From Sphingobacteriaceae bacterium (GTDB taxonomy: Bacteria > Bacteroidota > Bacteroidia > Sphingobacteriales > Sphingobacteriaceae): DNA of 12,368 bases. A program made the translations under genes and the position numbers. Numbering within the stretch: the stretch's first letter is position 1; every line of letters starts with the position of its first letter. The stretch covers positions 1-12,368 of the forward strand of contig CANHHZ010000047.1 in the NCBI GenBank assembly GCA_947460275.1, written 5' to 3'. Under the pieces are notes generated by a model. It saw nothing but the letters and a program-made list of their open reading frames with translations, did not search any database and was not told where the DNA came from. Below are positions 7,425-12,368 of the stretch, piece after piece.

Positions 7425-8516
7425 TTACCATTCTTCAACAATATATTGTCTATCAATTTCAATTTTCTTTTTTATTCCCCTACCTCCTTGAATAACATAT
7501 AATTTGGCCAAATCTAAACCTAAGGCTTCATTAAAAGTTCTACTAATTAAAGAAATTTTAGACTCCCAATTGCTTTGATCATTGATATTGCAAATAGCTT
7601 CAATTTTAGCTCGTCTTTCGGTGTACCTCTCTCCATCTTCGGGTAGCAATTGTTCATAAAACATACTATTGTAAATTTGATAGAGATCATTTTGATGATT
7701 CACCAAATCATTTGGATCAAATCCTTCTGGATTATTGTATTGGAGTAAAAAAATATATACTACCCTGTGCAAGGGGGAAAGATTAATTTTAAGGTTACCT
7801 AAATTTTTAAAGTAGAACTCTTTTTTTATGCCTTTTATGGTAAGCGGTTGTGGAATAGGATTTAACAGCCAACGACTTTTAAACAGCATGTTTTTTCGCA
7901 GCCCTTCAAAAATACTTAAAATGTGGTTAATTAAATTTGGATCTACCTTGCGTTCACGCATATCTTGCAAAGCTACTTCGCTAATATCAGCCGTGCGCAT
8001 TTTAAAACTCACTTGGTCTTTTTGCGGGCAATAATCCATCATACAACCTTTTGGCGTAAAATTAAGTTGTTGTTGCGCATCAGTCATATTGTCAAACCAT
8101 TTTCTTATCAATACCGATGCAGCCACATGGTAGGCCACGGGATAACGCTCGTCGCTGCCCGGAAAATACGAATCCCAACCCGAGGTTTGCACCATAAGGT
8201 TTAAACCCGTATCAAAATCTATCCCATTAAAAAAATTATTAGGATGATTAGGCAAATCTGTCAAAAAAACCACCATTTCTTGATCGCCTATGTCTTCATG
8301 CTTTCTAAATTCGTTACATTTTTCAAAAAACCAAGAAAGTTCTTTTGATGTGATTTCTTGAGCTATATCTTGATGGGTTATGCCCTCTTGTTCATTAACT
8401 TCTGGCTCTTTTGTATCAAAACGGATTACACCCTTGTAGCTTTTTAACAAATTCAATACATCCCAAAACTTAAACACATTATATTCTGGAGACCGCACTA
8501 ACCATAGATTTGTCAT
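7425..8516 (-). CDS. Uncharacterised 363-residue protein
   Basis: I cannot name this family. The protein is soluble in appearance, with no signal peptide or membrane segment. The middle has a compact conserved-looking block: YPVAYHVAASVLIRKWF (125-141), then GCMMDYC (157-163) and K166, leading into FKMRTADIS (171-179). A GC-x-x-D-x-C-x-x-K...K-x-R-T pattern resembles one I recall from uncharacterised accessory-type bacterial proteins, but that recollection is weak. The last 70 residues (RRAKIEAICNIND onward) look alpha-helical and end in a basic strand-like tail. It lies 77 nt downstream of the vWA gene on the same strand, with a possible promoter box (8577-8584) in that gap, so co-expression with the vWA protein is plausible but not shown. 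It is followed by a small-RNA cassette rather than a terminator directly at the stop. Confidence 0.75.
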   Translation of the reverse strand: MTNLWLVRSPEYNVFKFWDVLNLLKSYKGVIRFDTKEPEVNEQEGITHQDIAQEITSKELSWFFEKCNEFRKHEDIGDQEMVVFLTDLPNHPNNFFNGIDFDTGLNLMVQTSGWDSYFPGSDERYPVAYHVAASVLIRKWFDNMTDAQQQLNFTPKGCMMDYCPQKDQVSFKMRTADISEVALQDMRERKVDPNLINHILSIFEGLRKNMLFKSRWLLNPIPQPLTIKGIKKEFYFKNLGNLKINLSPLHRVVYIFLLQYNNPEGFDPNDLVNHQNDLYQIYNSMFYEQLLPEDGERYTERRAKIEAICNINDQSNWESKISLISRTFNEALGLDLAKLYVIQGGRGIKKKIEIDRQYIVEEW

Positions 8517-8576
8517 AATTTAAAATTAAGAGGTTAAAATCGTTAAGCATTATAGCTTAAACTGATTTAAAAATAA

Positions 8577-8584
8577 CAAAATTA
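8577..8584 (-). promoter_or_regulatory. Candidate -7 box of the 363-residue gene
   Basis: TAATTTTG on the minus strand lies just after the vWA stop and about 60 nt before the ATG of the 363-residue gene. It has neither the CAAGCTTG dyad nor a clear -33 TTG, so it may be chance in AT-rich DNA. Confidence 0.3.
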
Positions 8585-8593
8585 TTTCTATTC

Positions 8594-9166
8594 TTAAATT
8601 GTTTTATCCACCATGGCTTTTAAAGTTTGGAGGATGATTTGATCCAGCTCTAAAAAGGCTAAACGGAGTTCAGACTTATCAAAATTGTGGTATTTAAAAT
8701 TGGGGATTTCGAGTACTTTGTTGATTTCTTTGATATCTAAGCCAGCTCCAAAAAATATAAATTCCCAGTTGCCTTGCTGCTGTAATTTTACAATGGTTTG
8801 CCTTACTTGGTTTGCACAATATAATTTAGAAGCATTTTCATGTCCATCGGTTAATACCACAAACACTACTATTGGAATTTCAACGCCTATTGATTTTTTA
8901 ACTAGATGGATATTGATCATTATCGCATCATATAGTGCGGTTAAACCCTGTGGATTTAAATTTTTAAAATGTTTTACGTTTTGAGCATTGCTGAAATAAT
9001 TTTCGGTATTGAAAGCGCTGCTACTAAATTTAAATTCAATAGCATATTTAGCTTTCAGTTGTCTTGTTTTTTTAAGGTGAGCAATTAAATGTTTGTTCAA
9101 GTCATTCCAGTAGGGCGACATACTCTTGCTAGCATCTATGAGTAAATGGTAATAAATGGTTTTCAT
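8594..9166 (-). CDS. Small von Willebrand factor A (MIDAS) protein, TerY-like
   Basis: This 190-residue protein is almost entirely a single vWA domain. The metal-ion-dependent adhesion site is complete: DASKS (D11, S13, S15), T76 in GLTALYDA, and D107 in VLTDGHE. It has no signal peptide or membrane segment, so it is probably a cytoplasmic metal-dependent protein-binding module like TerY or other stand-alone vWA proteins. The partner is unknown; the 363-residue gene 77 nt downstream is the obvious candidate by position. The start is well fixed, because MIDAS begins only ten residues after the ATG. The predicted promoter box GATTTTTG (9171-9178) ends only four bases before the ATG, which would make its transcript leaderless or nearly so. 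Confidence 0.9.
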   Translation of the reverse strand: MKTIYYHLLIDASKSMSPYWNDLNKHLIAHLKKTRQLKAKYAIEFKFSSSAFNTENYFSNAQNVKHFKNLNPQGLTALYDAIMINIHLVKKSIGVEIPIVVFVVLTDGHENASKLYCANQVRQTIVKLQQQGNWEFIFFGAGLDIKEINKVLEIPNFKYHNFDKSELRLAFLELDQIILQTLKAMVDKTI

Positions 9167-9170
9167 TTTC

Positions 9171-9216
9171 CAAAAATCAATATTAAATCCTTGGCCATTT
9201 TAGAATTACAAGCTTG
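9171..9216 (-). promoter_or_regulatory. Dyad-30-GAnnTTTG promoter of the vWA gene
   Basis: CAAGCTTG (9209-9216) with upstream flank AAAAATA is followed at 30 bp by GATTTTTG (9171-9178). The ATG of the vWA gene starts four bases after the box, so the transcript would begin at or next to the start codon. A run of eight G (plus strand, 9235-9242) lies 18 bp upstream of the dyad. Confidence 0.5.
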
Positions 9217-9234
9217 TATTTTTGGTAAGTAAGA

Positions 9235-9242
9235 GGGGGGGG
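9235..9242 (+). repeat. Homopolymeric G8 tract
   Basis: Eight consecutive G lie between the peptidase stop and the vWA promoter, 18 bp upstream of that promoter's dyad. Such a run is rare in DNA this AT-rich and could vary in length by slippage. Confidence 0.7.
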
Positions 9243-9273
9243 TAAGAATAAAAGCGCAAGGAAGCAATTAAAT

Positions 9274-9777
9274 CTAGCATTTACTAATTAAGCCTGATTT
9301 GATCATTTCATCAAAGCATACATCTTGATATTTATCTGCTGCTTTGCGGGCGGTAATTTCTAATGGATGCTTTTCGTAGCCAATTGTAGCCAAAAGCTTA
9401 GCGTACTCTTTCTGATCGCTTGCATTACGGATATCTAAAAAATGTTGGTATTCGTGTATAATGGTGTTGGTAAGACTTAACAAACTTTCATGGCCATTTA
9501 CATAAATACAAATTTGTGTACCAGAGGAGTAATAAAGCCCAAAAAATTTATTGTGTTTGTAATATTTCACTTCGATATTGGGTAGTTTTTTTACTTTAGG
9601 TGGCATGCCTAAATTGGCAACACACCAATGCACCACCGCATTAATGTAGCCTACTTTGGTGCAATTTAACTTGTAAATGACATTATCCTCAGTTTTTTTG
9701 ACTTTAAAGACCCAAAGTAAAAAAATAGCACCCATGTAAATGCTCCAGCAAGTCCAAAAAATTTCGTTGGTATTCAT
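9274..9777 (-). CDS. Membrane-anchored zinc metallopeptidase-like protein (HExxH)
   Basis: The 167 residues contain one N-terminal hydrophobic segment (about 7-25, FWTCWSIYMGAIFLLWVFK) and then a soluble domain with the zincin motif HEYQH (108-112). E140 in PLEITARKAA, 27 residues after the motif, is a likely third zinc ligand, as in ImmA/IrrE-like and related small gluzincin-type families (pattern HExxH...EhxA). The segment before the motif (GTQICIYVNGHESLLSLTNTIIHEY) has the strand-helix order usual for minimal zincins. I infer an inner-membrane-tethered protease-like protein; substrate and orientation are unknown. It diverges from the 109-residue gene, and both appear to share one CAAGCTTG dyad with symmetric promoters. 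The leader would be about 30 nt. The exact family is uncertain. Confidence 0.8.
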   Translation of the reverse strand: MNTNEIFWTCWSIYMGAIFLLWVFKVKKTEDNVIYKLNCTKVGYINAVVHWCVANLGMPPKVKKLPNIEVKYYKHNKFFGLYYSSGTQICIYVNGHESLLSLTNTIIHEYQHFLDIRNASDQKEYAKLLATIGYEKHPLEITARKAADKYQDVCFDEMIKSGLISKC

Positions 9778-9811
9778 TTATAATTTTGGTAATTTTTTGA
9801 TTTATTTAACA

Positions 9812-9857
9812 CAAAGCTAAGGTTTGCTATTGATGTATGGTTAAATTTACAAGCTTG
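9812..9857 (-). promoter_or_regulatory. Dyad-30-TAnnTTTG promoter of the peptidase gene
   Basis: Leftward reading from the shared palindrome CAAGCTTG (9850-9857) meets TAGCTTTG (9812-9819) after exactly 30 bp. It is a perfect -7 box, and the leader to the peptidase ATG would be about 30 nt. It shares its dyad with the rightward promoter at 9850-9895. Confidence 0.6.
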
Positions 9858-9895
9858 CAATTGGCAAAGCAAGTATTGATGTTAGTTTACTTTTG
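9850..9895 (+). promoter_or_regulatory. Dyad-30-TAnnTTTG promoter of the 109-residue gene
   Basis: Rightward reading from the palindrome CAAGCTTG (9850-9857) meets TACTTTTG (9888-9895) after exactly 30 bp. The predicted leader to the ATG at 9957 is about 58 nt. One palindrome at the centre serves two divergent promoters with identical spacing. Confidence 0.6.
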
Positions 9896-9956
9896 TTCGT
9901 GAAATAAAAATTACTTATTATTTATCATTACTAACTTAAAATTAATTCAAAAAATT

Positions 9957-10286
9957 ATGACCTCAGCCCAAGAAGCAACTTTGCGTTGTGCAACCAGATT
10001 AAACTCAACTGTTCCTTCGAGAATAGTTAAAACAGACCTTCAAAGTTATGGCCGTTTGGGAGTGGTAAAAATTACTTTTACCTATAATAATCAAACGCAT
10101 ACCTACCAAGTTCCTTTTACACGACCTTATACCAACAAGGCCGAAGGAAAATTTGCTAACCTGTTAAACCTTAATCAACAGCGCAATGAAAACAACCAAA
10201 CTTTTGAAGAATTTATAATGCGTATAACCAACAATTACCAAGCAGACCCCGCTATTGAAATACCTTGTAAGGTAGCTTTGGTGTAA
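9957..10286 (+). CDS. Uncharacterised 109-residue protein
   Basis: This is the only plus-strand gene I support in the window. The family is not recognised. The protein has no signal peptide, membrane segment or cysteine cluster (only C11 and a C near residue 104). The centre (LGVVKITFTYNNQTHTYQVP) reads as a beta hairpin, and the rest (FANLLNLNQQRNENNQTFEEFIMRI) as helical. Reality as a gene is supported by its context: a perfect -7 box TACTTTTG (9888-9895) at the fixed 30-bp distance from a CAAGCTTG dyad, a leader of about 58 nt, and a strong intrinsic terminator 14 nt after its stop. It diverges from the peptidase gene and converges with the DUF4116 gene. Confidence 0.75.
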   Translation: MTSAQEATLRCATRLNSTVPSRIVKTDLQSYGRLGVVKITFTYNNQTHTYQVPFTRPYTNKAEGKFANLLNLNQQRNENNQTFEEFIMRITNNYQADPAIEIPCKVALV

Positions 10287-10299
10287 AATGTGAAAGCCT

Positions 10300-10342
10300 A
10301 AAAGCTGCAGAAAATAGATGGACTATTTTTTACAGCTTTTTT
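10300..10342 (+). terminator. Intrinsic terminator after the 109-residue gene
   Basis: The outer stem AAAAGCTG (10300-10307) pairs with CAGCTTTT (10333-10340), and an inner AT-rich stem AAAATAG/CTATTTT continues it around a short ATGGA loop. A run of six T ends it. The mirror arrangement (AAAAAAGCTG...CAGCTTTT on the minus strand) could also stop the convergent DUF4116 transcript. Confidence 0.8.
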
Positions 10343-10438
10343 AAAAAATAAATTTTCTATTATTTATTAGTTTGTCACACATAAAACCCTACCTATGCAA
10401 TTATGGTGTGTTTAATTTTAATTGATTGATGGCAAACT

Positions 10439-11485
10439 TTACCGCTCAGTTTTACTCGATTCCTTTTTTTGTGGGTTAATTATTTTTTCAAAATAAGTAG
10501 CCGTTGCTGGATTTATTTTGATGATTTTTTTAAGGAGCGCATGTTTAAGTTGCGGAACTTTCTTTTTAAGCGTTGGCGTTGTTTTGTTCTTTCTAAAATA
10601 ATACAACAGCAGCTTTGAAACTACCTTAAAATACGGATGTTGTGGCCATAATTTCTCGTAAATTTTCAGTATAAAATCATCGTCGTTTAATAATTTATCA
10701 AGTTTTAAAGCGAGCAGTAATAAATCGGGATTGAGCTCGAACCCGTTTAAGATTACTTCTTTATGGTGAAGTATAATTTTTGGTAGCGCAAGTAAATTTT
10801 TTCTAGCAGCTCTAGAATTTTTAAGCACTTTAACCATAAAACTGACGTCGTATTTAAATGCTCTAGGCAAAACGTTAAACACGTCAGAATCGGATATACA
10901 GGCAGCCAACATGATCTCTTTGTCTGTCCAAAATTGATCAAATGGAGGAGATAGCATAAAACATGCATTTGACTTGGCAGCAGCTAGCACAATACTGCGA
11001 TTGTATTGTATTGTTAAACTGGCAAAGTTGATTACTTTTCCATTGATAGCTACCGCTTTTTGCATAAAATATTCCTCATGTAAGTAATGCTCAGGAAAAC
11101 GGAAAATAAGTTCACTATCATATTTGAGCAAACGCAACAGCAATTTCATATTGCTACGTTGTGCAGGGGAGGCATAATCAATCACGTCGAGGCCGCCAGG
11201 GTTTTCAAACCACCAAAATGGGTAACGCTGATACGCTTGGGTAAGCACCTTTTCGTGATCACGCAATGCTGTTGCGGCAAATTGTATGGCAAATGGATTT
11301 TGTGTTACCGCTAACAACACTAACTTTTTATTGGCCTTTTGGCTTTCGCTAAGGTATTGCAAAGCCAGCCCATTTTGTTGTAAAGCAATACTTACCAACT
11401 CCTCCTCGGCTTTTTTGGTTTCATCCAAATTGCCAATAGTTAAGCCATCTGCTTTTAACTGTTCGATAATTTCTGAGCGTTCCAT
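10439..11485 (-). CDS. DUF4116-type helical repeat protein
   Basis: The 348-residue protein is made of helical repeats of the DUF4116 kind, whose core is [D/N]+E-h-h-h-x-A-h-x-x-[N/S]-x-x-x-h-x-h-h. Clear units start near residues 27 (EEELVSIALQQNGLALQYL), 53 (KKLVLLAVTQNPFAIQFA), 165 (IVLAAAKSNACFML), 189 (KEIMLAACISDSDVFNVL) and 242 (KEVILNGFELNPDLLLLAL). Such arrays usually act as protein-protein interaction scaffolds; no catalytic motif is visible. The C-terminus is strongly basic (LKKKVPQLKHALLKKIIKI, then KKESSKTER). There is no signal peptide. Its ATG lies 22 nt after the stop of the HopJ-family gene, so the two are probably one transcript. DUF4116 proteins are common in amoeba-associated bacteria and large viruses; the role here is unknown. 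Confidence 0.8.
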   Translation of the reverse strand: MERSEIIEQLKADGLTIGNLDETKKAEEELVSIALQQNGLALQYLSESQKANKKLVLLAVTQNPFAIQFAATALRDHEKVLTQAYQRYPFWWFENPGGLDVIDYASPAQRSNMKLLLRLLKYDSELIFRFPEHYLHEEYFMQKAVAINGKVINFASLTIQYNRSIVLAAAKSNACFMLSPPFDQFWTDKEIMLAACISDSDVFNVLPRAFKYDVSFMVKVLKNSRAARKNLLALPKIILHHKEVILNGFELNPDLLLLALKLDKLLNDDDFILKIYEKLWPQHPYFKVVSKLLLYYFRKNKTTPTLKKKVPQLKHALLKKIIKINPATATYFEKIINPQKKESSKTER

Positions 11486-11507
11486 TAGTGCAATTTACAA
11501 CATTAAA

Positions 11508-11852
11508 TTATACTTTTTCTACCAAAGCCTCCCCTTCAAAAGAAATCCCCTCCCATCCACACAGCATAAATTGCCTAATGTTTTGATGGTCGGTTGTCGT
11601 TGGGCTAGACAATACGGCTTGGTAATGCTCGGCAAATAAATAAAGTGTATCAGCAACACTTAAATTGTTGAGCTGGGCAAAAGCAAAAACCTTGGCACTT
11701 GCTTGGTTTTGAGTGGCTTGGTTGTAGGCATCGCCATTTTTAAATGCAGTAGGTGTATGTTGGTAACGGGCTTCAATAAACTCAATAACGTGGTTAAAAT
11801 TAATTGTATTTGCTTTTAAGGAGGTGAGCAGCTGGGCGAGTTCTTGGGTCAT
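11508..11852 (-). CDS. HopJ-family (PF08888-type) small protein
   Basis: The 114-residue protein matches the HopJ type III effector-like family over its full length: the helical start with INFNHVIEFIEARYQHTPTAFKNG (17-40), then the ASAKVFAFAQLNNLS and LFAEHYQ segments, and a closing QFMLCGWEGISFEG. Despite the name, homologues are widespread in free-living Bacteroidota and proteobacteria without type III secretion, and no secretion genes are seen here, so an effector role is unlikely. The molecular function is unknown. It is the first gene of a probable pair with the DUF4116 protein (22 nt gap). A TAACTTCG sequence about 17 nt before the ATG could serve as its -7 box. Confidence 0.85.
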   Translation of the reverse strand: MTQELAQLLTSLKANTINFNHVIEFIEARYQHTPTAFKNGDAYNQATQNQASAKVFAFAQLNNLSVADTLYLFAEHYQAVLSSPTTTDHQNIRQFMLCGWEGISFEGEALVEKV

Positions 11853-11966
11853 CTTGGTTTCTTTGTAGCGAAGTTAAGAAATTGTGGGTGATGAAGAATT
11901 TTAAAATCATAGCTATACTAACACTGGAACGTGGTTTTGAAAGTATGCTAAATGAGTGATAAATAG

Positions 11967-12368
11967 TTATTTTAAAATTTGAAAAGTAATTTTATAAACT
12001 ATATTAGCCGCACCCTTTATTGAAGTTATCTCTATCCAGTGTTTACCTTTTACATAATAAAAAGACAGATTAGGTGAAAGCTGTGTTACATCAAGCTTAT
12101 ATCCAAGTATAATTAACCTACTCTTAAAAGATGCATATTCTTTACTATCTAAAGTCTGATAATAAATTTGTTTAGTGTATTCACTCGTTGGTTCACTGTA
12201 ATACCCTAAATACTTATTTCCATTAATATATGAGTAAACATATATTTTATTTTGAACTTTATATAATGAAAAACCTTTTGAAGCTGCAAAAGTGTCAAAT
12301 TTATCTAAATCAGATTTAATACAATAAACTAAATCATCTGCTGATAATTTCTGTGCATTAATATAATC
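11967..12368 (-). CDS. Partial hypothetical protein, possibly secreted; 5' end outside window
   Basis: A reading frame of about 133 codons is open from the right window edge to a TAA at 11967-11969. It begins in-frame at DYINAQKLSADDLVYCIKSD and runs through a Tyr/Lys-rich beta-type region (YKVQNKIYVYSYINGNKYLGYYS; KLDVTQLSPNLSFYYVKGKHWIE) to KITFQILK. The NAQ-KL near the start resembles the end of a Bacteroidota signal peptide, so only the first 15-20 residues may be missing; this is an inference. No family was recognised. It runs in the same direction as the HopJ gene, 114 nt upstream of it. Composition is more AT-rich and Tyr/Lys/Ile-rich than the neighbouring DUF4116 and HopJ genes. Confidence 0.6.
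   Translation of the reverse strand, partial: DYINAQKLSADDLVYCIKSDLDKFDTFAASKGFSLYKVQNKIYVYSYINGNKYLGYYSEPTSEYTKQIYYQTLDSKEYASFKSRLIILGYKLDVTQLSPNLSFYYVKGKHWIEITSIKGAANIVYKITFQILK

Noticed and set aside
7828..8204. Two plus-strand ORFs opposite the 363-residue gene
   Set aside because: They are shadows of the minus-strand gene and have no supporting signals.
8685..8984. 99-codon plus-strand ORF opposite the vWA gene
   Set aside because: The minus frame holds a complete MIDAS motif; the plus frame is its shadow.
10753..11639. Extra ORFs on both strands within the DUF4116 and HopJ genes
   Set aside because: They overlap well-supported coding frames and have no independent evidence.

Overview
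The window is AT-rich (by eye about one third G+C), tightly packed, and mostly coded on the minus strand. The protein types, the lack of strong Shine-Dalgarno sequences and the recurrent TAnnTTTG promoter -7 box all suggest a Bacteroidota chromosome, probably close to Sphingobacteriaceae or Flavobacteriia. The genus is an inference; nothing here fixes it.

Layout, left to right. Positions 1-137 hold the end of a small-RNA/promoter cassette. 138-4391 is the sbcD-sbcC operon (minus), the two-subunit nuclease for DNA ends and hairpins. 4392-4736 is an intergenic region with a second cassette and a candidate sbcD promoter. 4737-7013 is a DUF262/DUF1524 (GmrSD-like) protein with an extra C-terminal domain. 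7014-7424 carries a third cassette. 7425-8516 is an unrecognised 363-residue protein and 8594-9166 a small von Willebrand A (MIDAS) protein. 9274-9777 is a membrane-anchored HExxH metallopeptidase-like protein, divergent from a 109-residue orphan on the plus strand (9957-10286). 10439-11485 is a DUF4116-type helical repeat protein and 11508-11852 a HopJ-family protein, probably co-transcribed. 11967-12368 is the 3' part of another minus-strand gene, cut by the window edge.

The most unusual signal is non-coding. The 8-bp palindrome CAAGCTTG occurs five times, always between genes. In six oriented instances (one copy is used in both directions) a -7 box matching TAnnTTTG, or GAnnTTTG in two cases, starts exactly 30 bp after the palindrome. 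This looks like a promoter class with a dyad activator or architectural site centred near -46 and no recognisable -33 TTG. Three of these promoters (63-108, 4553-4598, 7319-7364) are followed by a similar U-rich leader with a GUUCAAAG motif, leading into a GC-rich hairpin. In the two complete copies the hairpin is an intrinsic terminator, giving a predicted RNA of about 60-70 nt. This looks like a dispersed family of small RNAs or terminated leaders. The other three promoters drive protein genes: the vWA protein (apparently leaderless), the peptidase and the 109-residue orphan. The dyad may therefore link these accessory genes and the small RNAs in one regulon.

Functionally, SbcCD and the DUF262 protein both act, or are predicted to act, on nucleic acids. 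The vWA, 363-residue and peptidase genes form a loosely spaced accessory group of unknown role. No mobile element, tRNA, rRNA or CRISPR array was seen.
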